Notes: generated by a model from the letters alone, not told the origin. Positions 1 through 15,333 are shown, numbered from the stretch's first letter. The stretch: 64,000 nucleotides of DNA from Chrysomallon squamiferum (GCA_012295275.1 CM022675.1:17128189-17192188); one strand, 5' to 3'. Numbers and translations are program-made.

Positions 1-351
1 AACAAAACCATCTTAATAATTTCATTAATATTTCCTTAACTAAAACAATGTGCTGAGGTGTGGTTGAAGATACTTGTTTCTTCTGAAGGAATGTACGGCC
101 AATTATTTTATTAACATTAATCTAATGTTAGTCTAAGCAAAAATATTAAAAAATTACAAATAACAAAATATGAAAACTAATAAATTTTATTAGTTTGCAA
201 ATACTTCACAAAAGATCTATGTATTTAGCAACAACTGGTCTGAAATCTAATATTCTAATAAACAGCACTAACTTTACTTTAAAATAAAAACTTATTCTAA
301 TTTAAGATTAATCTTATTCCACAGCTATTCTATGCTACCTTGTACACATAC

Positions 352-2896
352 CTTCTGCTTATTCCGGTAGTCTTGAAACTGCATCTGATGTTGACGCTGC
401 TGTTTACGAAGAGACTCTAATTGTTTCTGGAGTCCTGACTGTTCGCCTGAGATTCTCTCAAGATCTGCTACATCAGATGGATTTAGTTCATTACCAACCT
501 TCTTAGCCTATCAGTAAAAAATATTAATAGGATTCACTTAATTACCAATCCTCTTAGCTTATCAATATATAATATTTTGCATGTGCATCTGTTCTTGTGT
601 GTATGTATGTGTGTACTGCAGGTGTTGTTTCTGCTTATGAAAATTGTGAATTCTGCTTGTAAAATGTGTTTTCAGTTTACTAACAAAAATTATTTTTCTA
701 TCTTCAGAACTACTAAGCATTTTCAATGAATTTAATAAACATACTTCCTTGAAAAAAATGAAACACATTGCTATATTTATTTAATATAATGGTACAAATA
801 CAACAACATCTGTAACATTTCTATACAAACTGATTCGTTTAAAATTAATTTTAAAAACTCAAGAGATTAATATAGTTTATACCATTAATCCTTTTATTTT
901 CTTTCAATAGCCTAATATTTAATAATTAGAACGACATTTTAGAAAGAAAATCAATTTTTATTTCAGTTGGTATCAATTCAGAAAGTGAGGAGTCTTTTGT
1001 TAATTTATATAAATGTGTGCATGTACTCTTTCTTCCGTGCAATAATACACATCTTTGGAATTAGCCAACCAAAGAGAACAGAAATGAGCTAAGTGACTTA
1101 ACTAAAATGGCTCAACTGTTGAATTAAGCAGAAAAATTGTTTATTTATTAATAAATAAATAAATCTGTAAACTGACAAAAGATACTGGCATTTTGATTGA
1201 TAATTCAGAAAAATTTAAATTCTATTTGATGGATATATTTACATACATACATACATACAAAACACATATACATATACATACATATACACACATGCACAAA
1301 CACACACACACATACATACATACATACATACATACATAAATAAATAAATAAATAAATAAATAAATTTATGTATGTATGTATGTAAATGTGTGTATATGTA
1401 TGTATATATGTTTTTTGTTATGTATGTATTATATCCATCAAATAGAATTTAAATTTTTCTGAATTATCAATCAAAATGCCAAATTTATTTATTTATGTAT
1501 ATGTATGTATGTATGTATGTGTGTGTGTGTTTGTGCATGTGTGTATAAATATGTGTTTTGTATGTATGTATGTATGTAAATATATCCATCAAATAGAATT
1601 TAAATTTTTCTGAATTATCAATCAAAATGCCAGTATCTTTTGTCAGTTTACAGATTTATTTATTTATGTATGTATGTATGTATGTATGTGTGTGTGTGTT
1701 TGTGCATGTGTGTATATGTATGTATATGTATATGTGTTTTGTATGTATGTATGTATGTAAATATATCCATCAAATAGAATTTAAATTTTTCTGAATTATC
1801 AATCAAAATGCCAGTATCTTTTGTCAGTTTACAGATTTATTTATTTATGTATGTATGTATGTATGTATGTGTGTGTGTGTTTGTGCAATATATGTATGTA
1901 TATGTATATGTGTTTTGTATGTATGTATGTATGTAAATATATCCATCAAATAGAATTTAAATTTTTCTGAATTATCAATCAAAATGCCAGTATCTTTTGT
2001 CAGTTTACAGATTTATTTATTTATGTATGTACATGTATGTATGTATGTATGTGTGTGTGTGTTTGTGCATGTGTGTATATGTATGTATATGTATATGTGT
2101 TTTGTATGTATGTATGTATGTAAATATATCCATCAAATAGAATTAAAATTTTTCTGAATTATCAATCAAAATGCCAGTATCTTTTGTCAGTTTACAGATT
2201 TATTTATTTATGTATGTATGTATGTATGTATGTGTGTGTGTGTTTGTGCATGTGTGTATATGTATGTATATGTATATGTGTTTTGTATGTATGTATGTAT
2301 GTAAATATATCCATCAAATAGAATTTAAATTTTTCTGAATTATCAATCAAAATGCCAGTATCTTTTGTCAGTTTACAGATTTATTTATTTATGTATGTAT
2401 GTATGTATGTATGTATGTGTGTGTGTGTTTGTGCATGTGTGTATATGTATGTATATGTATATGTGTTTTGTATGTATGTATGTATGTAAATATATCCATC
2501 AAATAGAATTTAAATTTTTCTGAATTATCAATCAAAATGCCAGTATCTTTTGTCAGTTTACAGATTTATTTATTTATGTATGTATGTATGTATGTATGTG
2601 TGTGTGTGTTTGTGCATGTGTGTATATGTATGTATATGTATATGTGTTTTGTATGTATGTATGTATGTAAATATATCCATCAAATAGAATTTAAATTTTT
2701 CTGAATTATCAATCAAAATGCCAGTATCTTTTGTCAGTTTACAGATTTATTTATTTATGTATGTATGTATGTATGTATGTATATATATCCATCAAATAGA
2801 ATTTAAATTTTTCTGAATTATCAATCAAAATGCCTATCTTTTGTGTATGTGTGTGTGTGTGTGTATATATACACACACACACACACAAATACATAT

Positions 2897-2950
<54 letters not shown>

Positions 2951-5900
2951 TCTAAAGTGTGTACCTGACGTTGCCTGGCCTGAATTGTTTTCTTGGCTCT
3001 CTTTTGTTTCTGGATCTGCTGTTCTAGCAGTTTAATTTGCATGTCCAGAAATTGAGCTTGTTTTGTTAGCCAGTCTTCATACTGGAACATCTGACGATGA
3101 TATTCAGGTCCAAGCTCCCCTGCAAAATAAGATGATTTTATAAATGTACTTAAAACAACTATGATTTTATTTAAAATGTAACTTCAGTGGTATTAACAAA
3201 TATCCTGAATATTTATTTTCTATCTATATTTGCTTCTAAGCACAAACTTGTAAAAAATAATCTTAATATATTACATCTACTTTACCCCATTCATGTATCT
3301 TTAAAATAACCCAGCTGTGTTTTATTTATTGGCAGATAATTACTACCTGGCGGAGGTGGTATTGGTGGTTGTGGTGGGGGCTGTAACATTGTCAGGGGGC
3401 TCATTCTTGGAGCCTGCATGCCTGGTGATGGTGACTGAAATGGGGATGGTGTTCGAGGACTCAACTGCTGGGTTGGAGGACGTCCAGAAAATCCTGGAAA
3501 CTGTGGACTGTCACCTTGTTGTGGACTGGTCTGGGATGGTGGACCAGGCCATGGTGTTTCTGGAGACTGCATTCTACAAATATTAAAGTTAATGAGATGC
3601 ATAATTTAACAAATCCAAAATAATATCTATTCTAAATAAATATGGGATCTACCTGATCATAATAATATCTAATTATATCAGTCTAATTAATGAATAATAT
3701 CTCAAAATAAAATACATATAAAAATATCTCCTTGAAATATTTCAGTTTTGAAAGTTACATCTTTCAGAGCAAATTACTAAAAAAAATTGAACCAGTACTC
3801 AATCTACAAGATAGATACTGTTTCAACATTTTACTATCATATGATTAAAATAACAGCACACAGTGATATTGTTTTCTGACAATGTATTAATTTCAATGTA
3901 CCTAAGACCATGCTCCATTCGTGGGCCAATCTGTTGCACAGTGTTCATTCCTGATGGAGGAGGTAATCCTACAATGATGATCAAGGCAATTATAATAACT
4001 ACTTTTACATTTAACAAACTGTATAAAATAATATGTAAGCAGATAAGCATTTCTTCTTAACCTACTTCATAACTGCATCAGATATGAAGTTTATACATTT
4101 ATCAAAACCTGAACAAAGAAATCGTGATGTCTGTGTATTGTTTTAGTAAAACCTCTTGATATTGATCATCAGCACACACTATAAATAGCAGTTTTTTATT
4201 TCCTAATCAGTTCTTGCATTCAACCATTGCATTTAGAGTGAAATAGAAAAGCCATGGTTACCTGGTCTCATTCCACCTGGCATGTCAAGTTTACCTGTTT
4301 CCCGACGGAGAAGAGCTTGCTGTTCTAACTGTCTTTTCTGTTCAAGTTTTTCCTTTAAAAATAAAATCAAGAATTTATTAAAAGTTTCAGTAACAGGTAA
4401 AACACATTTAATGTTCCTTTTATATAAAATTTTATATACACATAAAAATATAAGCCTCTTCTCTAAGGTTTTTGCTATGTCGTATGCCATGACTAAGAGA
4501 CACTTGATACTGAGCCATTTCAAAACATGAGTTTTGCCTGACTGAACAAAGAAGAATTTTACTGGATAAAACAGAGAGTGTATCATTTTAGGACATATGT
4601 TGTATGTCTGACTACAGGGCAGTCAAGGATTATTACATGCATTTAGATTTTAAGCTCTGATTGAAGATTATATTTTTAACAGTATAGAGATTACAGAACT
4701 GACCCAGTTTCTTACCTGTTCTAATAATTCATCAAGAAGAGTATGTTGTTGTTCCTTCTGTGGCATTCCTGGTCTCACTTTTCCTTGTGATACCTGTGGA
4801 GGACCTGCACCAGCACTTCCACCTGGTCCTCCCTGGAAACCAGACATTCCTGTTAATGATTGTCTTTGCATTCTCATACTTGGATGTTGTAATCTTTGCT
4901 GTCCTGGTCCAAATGGACGCATTCCTCTTGGTCCAAGATTACCCTGAGCATGAGCCAGCTGCTGCTGCAGGTTTGGATGTGCTGCACCAGGCATGCCCAT
5001 TTCAGGCCTTGGGCCCATCATTACTGGGTGCATTCCTCCTGCTGAACTTGCTGGCATTCCTCCTGATGCTGGCAAAAGTTTTGACAGCTCCTGAATTCCT
5101 TGCAGTGTTTGGGATACTGAGTGCTGACCTGCACTGTCCATTAATAAACTCTGCCCAGGCATTCTCTGAGTTTTAGGAGTCATCTGGCCATCATTCTGCG
5201 GCTGTCCCAAATCCTGAAAACTTTGGGATGATGGAGGGAAAGGCATCCTTTGGCCTGGTCCTTGCTGCCTAATAACTTGTTGTGCAGCAGCTGACTGGCC
5301 ATAGAGAATACTTTCAGGAGTTGGGGTTAATGTGTTTCTTGGTGTCTGAGAAGGTGGCTGTCCATAAGTTCCTTGAGCATACTGATTAGTTGGAGTGATT
5401 GTTCCCCTAGGTGAATGCTGTAGAGGAAATGGTGGATGGCCCAAAGTCATGCTGGGTGGAGTGTTTGCCAAAGATGGCTGAGGAGCCATTGTATACATTA
5501 CTGATGACTGAGCTCGACTTGCTCCTGATGAAGGAAATGGAGACTGAGACCCAGGTATCATTCCAGTGCTAAAGGGTGAATGTGAAGCTACAGGTGGACT
5601 AAAAGGTGAATGTCCTGCTGAAGAGAAAGGAGACAACTGTTGGCCTGGAGTCACAGGTTGACTAAGTGGAGAGTGACTTGGCATAAGTTGATTAAATGGT
5701 GACTGCATGTTTGGTGTCCGTGGTGAATGTTGACCACTTCTTGGAGATGATATGCCTGCACCTGATGGTGACATCTGAATAGGGGTATGCTGACCTCCTT
5801 GCAGTGGAGACATCACATGGGAAAGTCCTTGCCTCTGTACTGACCCCAAAGAAAGGGAATCTGGACACATTCGTTCTTCTCGTTCTTGTCGACTTCCAAT

Positions 5901-8900
5901 AGGTTCTGTTCCTTGGAGCAATGCTGCAATATGACTTACTCCAGGAATATTTGTTTTGCTGTCCTTTGTTTCTTTCTGACCTTCTTTCTTCTCATCAGAA
6001 GACTTAGGATCCTTCAGTTTCAGACTTTCTTCTTCTATTTCTTCTGCTCGTTTCTGACTGAACTCCAAAAATTTTGCTTGGAAATCAGTGATTCCCTTTT
6101 CTTGTGGTTTCTCATCATTGTCTTTCTCATCTCCTGTTGCTGTTTGTTCATCACTTTTTCTTACATTGGATTTTGTAACAGATGTCTGAGGATCCATGCC
6201 TTCAAGTTTAGTTAAGTCTTCTGTTTTTACATCTGTGTGTGCACTTTTTGTCTCATCCATGAAATCTAAAGTCTCCTCAAGAATTTTGTCATCATCAAGA
6301 TTCAGCTCAGGATCAGCATATTTTAAAATGTCAAATGTTCCATCAGCACCAGTGAAAAAGCCTGTAATCAAAAGTAAGAATATTCTAAATCAGGAGAGGA
6401 AAAGTTTGAAAAATGCAACCAAAGTCATCTACTGACCTTTTAGTGGTAGTAACGTGTCTACCAGATAGTGGTAAGTAACACATTCACTACCATGAAATTG
6501 AGCTATATTCCTTTTTAGTTGTGGATATATTTATTTGACTGTTATTATTGTATATTAATTGTTTACCAAGTTAAGAAAAGTAATGTCTCTTATTTCCTGA
6601 TTTTTACTATTGCAAACAATCCACCTATTTACTGAAAGATTTTATGTTAAACTTACTAAGCAGATCATCATCTTCATGTTTTTCATCTTCTGACATGGAT
6701 GGTTTGGAGACTTTAACATCAATGTCTGGGAGCTGTAACTGATCTCCATCAGGATGTGACAGCTGTGAACTCTCTGAACCTCGCTTCAGGTCAGCATTCT
6801 GAAACATGTCATCCTCACTGCCTGCCTGAGTATCAGACAACTGTTTTGATAAATCAGCATCTGGAAAAAATAATTTGAAATTTTGTTTTGAACTACATTC
6901 TCTTCTATTTTGTTTCCCAAACATTTTACTGCTTTACACTTGATTCAAAAACAGAAATTAAATTAAAAAAACAAAATAAACCAACAAATCCCTTTCAACC
7001 AAATTAAGAAAAAATATATTACAACTTTATAAAGAAAATCAACTCTCACAGTAATCTACTCTTACAGTAGTTTTTGATTTGTTGTTTTGATTTATAGTTA
7101 CTTAACTACAGTAATTATCATCCCTTTGTTTATATTCAACATTTTATTGTTGCATTAACATGTATTCTTCTGAACAATTAAGATTTTAGTATTTTACTTT
7201 TATTCTTCTTTGATAAAATAAAAGTGAAAAAATAATATCAGAATGGTTTATTATACAATATGAGGACTAATATTTCATTTTAGTCATGTAGTACAATCTC
7301 ATAACATTTCAACAATATAAGACTCTTATGATCATTTATTTCAACATTTTGTAATTTGTCGTCATCATCATCAAGATTTCTTGTAAATTATAGTAAAAGT
7401 ATTACTACTATGTTTCTGAAACGAATTATCTAGCAAACCAACTATGAAAAGATATGTATATAATGAAAAAAAGTATTACAGCAAACTAACAAAATTCAAA
7501 ATGATTTTGACACCAAATCTGTAATAAACAATTAAATATATTACAAGTGTGAAATGATAAACAGTTGTTATAAAACATCATTAATAAACAAAACATACAA
7601 TAGCTGAAACCACAACATGAACCAACAAAATACCTTGTGGTCCCATTTTAGCCTCTAAATGTTCAGAAGAATTATCACCTGATGACTGTCTTTGAAGCTC
7701 AATAGTAGCATCAGTCCGTGACACATGAACAAACTGTTGATTGAAACTTGTTGATGATATAGATGAATTAGGGTGCTGCTGCAGTTGCTGACCAAGCACA
7801 GCCAACAGTGGATGTCCAGGTGGGATCAATCCTTGAGCATGCAGTGCCTGAACAAACTGTACTCTCTGTGCAGGAGGCATTTGTTCCTACAGAAAAATCC
7901 TTTTATGTCATAAGGTCATTGAAATTCATAAAATAATATATATATTCCAGATCTTTTGGAAACTGTTATCAAAGGATTACGTTGTACTTAAGACTTGGAA
8001 TGACAGAAATGACAAAAATAACTGTAATCAAAATATATGTGCTAATTGACAGAAATTTAATATGTTGGAAGACTTACTAATTGTTGTGGTGTAGGAAAAG
8101 GTCCACCTGCATGTCCATGTCCTTGCTGAGGTAGATCTGATATTGGAGGATGCAACTGCCTCATCCCCATAGGAAATCGTGGTCGCATCCCTTCCAGGTA
8201 TGGCCCTCTAGGTGCAAGAAAATTTCCTCTCTCTGAAGAAAAGTTTACATAAAAGTCACAAATGTCTTTAATATTATATCACAACAATATATATGGATGA
8301 AATGATTAACATTTATTTCAAATTTAGCATTTTAACATGTTTAATTATTATTATTGAGCTGCTAATTATTTTTCAAACTAATATTCTGAAATATGAAACA
8401 GTGTATTTTGCAATACCTCCAAAATGTGCTGGATTTGGAGGTCGGACTAGCCTCTGTCCAAGAGGCCAGCGTTCAGGAGGAGAACCAGATACAGGTTGAT
8501 CAGTCATTCCAGGATTGAGGCCTGTCAAATTTAAATGCAATTATTATTACCTCTCTACAACATTATTATGAGGAAACAAGGTAAAAAAATAAACACGACA
8601 AAAACAAAAACACACACACACACAACAAAAAAACTGAATTAATAAATTTCAGACTTGTACTTATGTATTAAATACTTCAAATCATTTATAATATAAAAGT
8701 AAGTGATCATGTATATTCAACAGCTAACCTTGAGGCCTAGGTCCCATTGCTCTTGGAGACCCATCAGAGGGTGGCCATTGTGGATGACCTCCCATATGTG
8801 CCTGTTGTATCATTTCTTCTTTCTGTTTCTTCATAATCTGTTGAGCAAGTATTTCTCGCAGCTGTTGGTGTGGTATATTTGTTTGATTTCGATCTCCTTC

Positions 8901-11900
8901 GCCTTGGTCACCTGGACCCTATAAATCATTCACACAAAATACACCTATGTAACACTTACATCTGCTCCATGTAAATACTTAACATCGTTCATTTAAAAAA
9001 AAAAAAAAAAAAAAAAAAAATTTTGCCTCCTTAATCAAAGCTGCATGTAACCAATTAAAAAGCTCTTTTAAGCAGTGTATTTTTCATTTGATCTGTTACA
9101 AAAAATTATTATAAAGCATGCATATAAAAATATTACAAATAACAATATTCAAAAATATTACTAGTCAAAAATGATCCAAAAAAAAAAAAAAAAAATCCCA
9201 GGAAAGGAAGGAATTGAAACTAAAATTGAAGAATAATAACAAATTTTAAAAAAAGAAAGAAAATAAAATGATCAGGCATTTGTTTTGTATTAGTATTCAG
9301 TACTACATATATTAAAAATGGATATTAAGATGCTTTATTGACCATAACCATTATGTTAGAAAAAAATGTTATAAAGCAATCTAACTCTCAAGAATCATCT
9401 ATAAAATGAAAAAGTGGCAATGAATAAATGTCAAAAATAATCCAGTATTTGTTTTTAATATCCATACCAAAACACTTTCTTTTCTTTCTCGGTCATATGT
9501 CTAGTCAGTCAGTTTAATCAAAATTTTGATAAACTATGGAACTGCATATTCACCAAAAATAAGATAAAAATGTTTTTAAAATTTTAACCGACAAATCACT
9601 ATAATCTATGATAGAACCAATGTTATTCTTTTACTGATAAAGAACAGAAAGTATAACCTTTGTAACTGTTTGATAATTGTTTCATTCTAGCCTTAATGGT
9701 TTAACATTAGTGTGTAGGCACTCATTTCTATCCAAAGCTAATTGGGAAGTGTAGGCTACCTTGTTTTTCTAACATTACCAAGTCTTTAGCAAGACAAACC
9801 AGACTTCTGGATTCCTTGTCCAAGGCAGAAATGATGTACCTTTAGTGGACATTAAACATAGTTTATGTAACTGATAATTCTGTGAATATGATTACAAATA
9901 GCTAAAACCATGTTTTTAGGACATAACAGAAATTTACCAAGACTTCACATTGAATTATAGATTTAAATATCAGTTACTCTCAATCCAAAATAAATAAATT
10001 AAAAGTTACTTTTCTGTTCCCTATATGTAATCAAACAAACATTAAAACCAATTATACGGAAGGGAAGTGTCGTGATACATTTTTTTTAGGGGGTGGATTA
10101 TTTTGTGAAAATCATATAACATGGACTGAAGCTGCTAAAAGAAATAACAACTATATGAAGTGCAGAACTAACTTACCAAAAAAGGGTGCTTATAAGAGAA
10201 GGACCATGTCCCTGAAGATAAGACTGAACCCCGACGTCTGCCAAATAGTTGCTCGTGCTACACAACAATGATACGAAGATTTTAATTCAAGCATCTACAA
10301 GCCTAACTCTTGACACTAAGTGTTATGAGCTAATTTCACATGCTATTTAATTAACCACAAATATTTCTTTTCTTATACTGTATTTCATAACTGTGAAATT
10401 ATTTTTATGTATATCTCATATTTACATTAATTTCCTTCTTTTACAAAGACATTTTGAAATGTTCATCAAATTATAACAATGAAGTCAGTCTTTATATATA
10501 TATATATATATAACCCGTTACTGTCTTCCTTTTCCTTTGCTCCTAATATAGTAATAGAAATGTAATTTCTATATAAACCTTGAATGCAAAAACTTAATTG
10601 TTATACAATGAATGAGAGCGATAATTTAGTTGTTCAGAACAGAGTAAGGTTTATATAATATTTCACTGTAGGCATTTCCCTATCTAAAGATTAACTGAAT
10701 TTACTCATTTATTATACATAAGAAATGACTAAGAATTGAAAACAAGAAGGCCTATTTATTATTAATAGATCTGTTACATGTGAAATTAGTTCACGTGCCA
10801 GAATCTTTTCTGATATCAAGTTGTTTCAGTTAGTACTCTAGTCTGCAAATATGCTAAGGAATGCACTTATTTATTTATAATTATTAATTTTATTTTTAAT
10901 TTATTTTATTTATTATTATTTTTTTAAAGATTTATTTTATGCACCTTTGAACAAAACAGTACAGTGTTATTAATCATTAATTTTTATTACAATATTATTT
11001 TTATCTTTTCTCAGAAATTACTTTTTTCAAAATAATTTGGAGATGACAGAAGAATGACAAGAATGCATCAAACAAAATAAGTCAATGAAACACTGGACAA
11101 CCCAATTGTAATGTTTCTCTTTCTATATTTAAATATGTTTTAACTGTGGAGGTTTTGTTTTTGAGCATATTTTAAAATTAATTCTTTCTTCTTCATTTTC
11201 AGATCATTTTATAGTCAAAACAATTTCTATTCTTTAAAGTTTTAACATCCAGATTTTATTCACTGATCTATGAAGATATTTCAGAGTTGTTAAATTATGA
11301 ATTACAATAAAACAAACAATGATACAAAATTGGTTAAGCAGTTAAAAGAACAAGTAATAATTAACAACAAAAAAGATTATGGCACGTACATGTAGTGTTA
11401 AAATCTAGACTAAATAAAGAGCTATTCAAAAAACAAAATGTGAAGAGAAAAAAGAAAAAGACAAGACAAGAAAAGAAAAGTAAACCCCTCAATAAACAAG
11501 CACTTATTATGTACATATGTGTACACATATACAGACACTTTCTTTTTCTTTCATTAAATACATATTTACAGGTGTTTCATTTTTGCTTCTGGACTCCACC
11601 ACCCCTGTGCAGTAATGTGGATTTCAAAAACAGAAAAATGCCCATTGCTTTCAAAGTTCATTAGCAGTTTCCTAGTTAAAGAACAAACTGGAATCTGTTT
11701 TATTTCTTGGAATAGCTCAACATATTTCATTAAGTGCAACTGAAGTTTAGGTTACAAACTGTCAATGATACTTTCTATAAACTAATAACAAAAACCGTAA
11801 CAGTATATAAAAATATACATTAACTCAGTCTAAATTAATGTTTATCTAACTCTACATATTACAAAACCTACAAAACGATTATCAGTATTAAGAAAAAAAA

Positions 11901-14900
11901 ACAGTTTATGAACATATCCTAGTATTAAATACTCAGCTGGCAGTATGAGAATTTCATTACAAAATATACCATCTTACTTTTTAAAAATGTTATTTAAAAA
12001 TTTCCAGTTGTATTTATTTGAATGGTAATTAAAACAATCTTCCAAGAATGTATATATTTTTTTTAATTAGAATTTTTTTTGTAAGTGAGAACTGTATCAC
12101 TGATAAATAAGGAAAAACCACTTAAATTTAAAGTTTTATATGCATTATATAAAGTTATAGTTTTAACCATTATTATTATTATAATTTCATTTTTAATTAT
12201 GTAACTTTAATTTTTCTGACATGTTCATCAATTCATTTCTATCAAATTTATATCCCAAATAATAATTAAACTGATTTATATTAAAAACACCTTTTGAAAT
12301 TTGTAGATCATTAATAATTTAAATAGAGTAAAACCAAATGCTAAATAAGCATGAAAGAAGAGACAAAATATATCTGAAATATGCATATTTGTGCTGGGAA
12401 TGTCCATTATTACTCTTTTATTTTCAGATGGCTGGTAATTTCTTGTTTTATTTTTGTAAATGACTGTTTTTATCTACAGTTAGAATGGTCATGCATAAAT
12501 GTACTGGAATACTTAATTATGAACCAGCGGACAACCAAAATCTAATGTTAGCTATAAATTCAATGTTTTTATTTGACTGGATCTGCATGAATCAATTATA
12601 TATTGTCTCTGAAAAATTTAAAAACTTTTCTACACAAACTAAAGCTTTCTAACACCAAGCCACAATATTAAAACAAAAGCATGCATGATAAATATGCAAC
12701 TAGTCACTGTAACACAGTAAGAAATAAAATAAATTTGATTGAATGTCTATTATTTTCTAATTTCAGCTATTGTTTGCTAAAAAAAATAAAAAAGTAAATA
12801 AATCCTCTCCAAATGTATCTAACAAAAAAAAACTATACATACTTAAGGAAGATAAAGTAATATTTTATAGGAAGATATTTTTACCAGTGCCGATTCCTGT
12901 GGAAACATTGGTCTTGGTCCTCTCTGCATATGCTGCATAGGTACACCAGGGCCCATTTGTGTTACAGATCTAGAAATCATAGAAGGTTCCAGTCCTGGTT
13001 GAGGAGTGCCAGGCTGATGACTGTAAGGATCTGGAAGACTTTGTGATCGAGCTATCTGAGGATGAGGATGACGGAACTGCTCCTGTCCACCAGGAAAGGA
13101 AAGATCCAAGTGGCGAAGAGGCCCTGGGGATGAGTGAGGTGATTTGCCAGCTGTCGAAGGAAGTGGTGTCTGTTGTGGAATTGCAGAAGCTCCAGATGAC
13201 TGTGTTTCTGGATGCTGTTGGCCAAATGTTTCTGATGGTGTGGATGTGGCTATTGCCTGCTGGAACTGTTCAGGTGTACTGGGTTTAATGCCTGGTGACA
13301 TCTGATCTGGTGGTGAAAATCTTGGTCTTGGTCCCATCATCCCTGATCGAGGACCACGCATGGAATGCATAAAAGTATCTTGGGGGCCAGCTGGACGAGC
13401 TGTATCTGATGGAAAAGCATAAGGATCAGAAACTGGTGGTCTTGGTCCTCTGACCATTGGTTCAGCCTGACCATGAATATTTGGACTCTGTCCATGAAAC
13501 TGTTGATTAGGTCCTAGATGAGGAGTTCCAGGAGCTGAGGCAAATGGATCCTGTGGTCCAGCCATTCTTGGTGTACCAGGAGGATGAAGATAAGGGTTTG
13601 CTTGTGATGTATTCTGATTGGGAGACATCTGCTGAGCTGCCTGCTGGTCAAATGATTTTCTAACCTGAGGAATTCCAGGAGTTCCAGGTGGCTTTGGATA
13701 ACCATTTTCATCATGTGTCTCATTGTGAGGTGTGTTTGGAGGATGAGCATATGGATCAAAAGCCTGTGGTGTCACTTGTCGAGGTGGATGACTCAATCTC
13801 ACAGTTCCAGAACCTTGAGCAAAGTCAGGTCTCGGTGCAGATGGCTGAAAAGCATAAGCATCAGTATTTGGTTGTCTAGCAGGATTAAGCTGATCAGGTG
13901 AGAGAATCTGTTTGATGCCTGAAGGATGATTAAAAGTAGCTTTTCCATCTCCAGAGGGACCTGCTGCACATTTATTGAAAGATTCCTCTGGCCATTGTTG
14001 TGGCATATTCCTTGGACTTCCCAAACCACCAGGGCTATGAAGTGGACTCATTTCACCTAAAACAGTAGTTTTCACATGAACTGTCTTGATATTTATTTTC
14101 AGAAAACAGATTTTGAGAACACAAAATATAACACAACTTAATCTCTTGACATGTGACAAAACTTTACTTAGTTTAGATCTGATGTATACTTAGGAATGAA
14201 TCTATGAATGAATCTATGAATGAATAAATGAATGAATTACTGATGAATGTGGATAATAACAGCAAACATAAATAACAACTCTGTCTGCCAGATGTCAAGG
14301 AATCAAGGTTAAATAACATCAAGACAACAAAACTATCATTTGATCCTAGTTGTGTTTGGAAACATCTATGAAAATAAATGTGAATACCTTCCATTCCTGG
14401 TAGAGGAGATCGACCTGGACTAGGACCACCATGTCTAGGTGACACTGGCAACATCCCCTGTATAGGTCCTTCAATAGGTCTACGTCCTGTAAACAAGTTA
14501 TAAAATTACATTACTGTTTTTAAATGTGCACTAATGCTTCTATTATATACACAAGACCTATGTTCTTTTTTTTATCTTCTTTACAACAAATTTCACTGAA
14601 AGGTACAGATACAGCAACTACATGCTGTAGAAGGATGTTTGCCTATTTTTATATTAAGAGCAATGACAATTTTCAACCATGTTATCAAAAGCTGAACTCA
14701 AGATACAGATTTACTAAATATGTTTTAATAGACAGGATTATTAGTGTAAAGAAAAGAAAAATAAAGAAATATTTATTTTATTTGTTTTATTATTTATTTA
14801 TTCATTCATTCATTTTATTTTTTATTTCTGTTTCAAACAAAATGAAAGTGAACTTGTTTTTATGAGCAAAATATTTTTTGTTTTGTTAATACTAATTTCT

Positions 14901-15333
14901 TTCTTTTCTTTTTCCTCCCAAAGAAATGTAATTTTAATGTATATTTTAACCTTCTTGAGGAGAGAGTTGTGGAAACTGATCTGGTACTCCTGGCATCTGT
15001 CCCCCACCTGGAGAAGGTAATGGAGGGGGAGCTGGGGGTGGTGGCATAGCCTGACTGTCCTCTCTCATTTGAGCTTCTTGTTGCCTTCGTCTGAGTTCCT
15101 GTGAAACCTGCTGAAATAGTAATTAAATTCTTGAATTATACAATATGTCAAATATGTTCTTGTTTTCAATTCCTTTTATCTGTTGATTCAACTTAAGTTA
15201 AAAAACAAAAATACATACATGTTCCATATATTGCAAAATATCTATTATTATCTTTAGCATTTTTCAATTTAAATATAATTTTTAGTCAAGTTAATAACCA
15301 AACATTTAAAGCAGGGAGTGTGTTCTGTAAATG

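Larger units (their letters stand above)
352..4352 (-). other. KMT2C: KMT2C coding exons 46-50: coiled coil and proline-rich region at the window edge
   Basis: Exons 4352-4262, 3968-3902, 3573-3347, 3119-2965 and 507-352 encode residues ~2971-3202. Exon 46 continues the helix after the LxxLL box (EKLEQKRQLEQQALLRR). It contains an internal donor-like ACAG|GTAAAC that could shorten it. Exon 48 is proline-rich. Exon 49 (YEDWLTKQAQFLDMQIKLLE..) and exon 50 (AKKVGNELNPSDVADLERIS..LQKQLESLRKQQRQH) match the long coiled coil YEEWLQETQQLLQMQQKYLEEQ..AKKAGREF of vertebrate KMT2C. Exon 50 ends at a good donor (gtatgtg), so the gene continues past the left edge. Bases 1-351 are the next intron, with no coding signal. 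Confidence 0.92.

Noticed and set aside
2751-3035. Frames encoding Cys-Val or Thr-His repeats
   Set aside because: They are translations of (TG)n/(CA)n microsatellites on both strands, not proteins.
3317-3586. 89-codon plus-strand frame
   Set aside because: It is the antisense shadow of KMT2C exon 48; the minus-strand proline-rich frame matches the family.
4760-5176. 138-codon plus-strand frame rich in Leu/Ala
   Set aside because: Antisense of the long KMT2C exon 45, which has clear KMT2C sequence and consistent splice phases.
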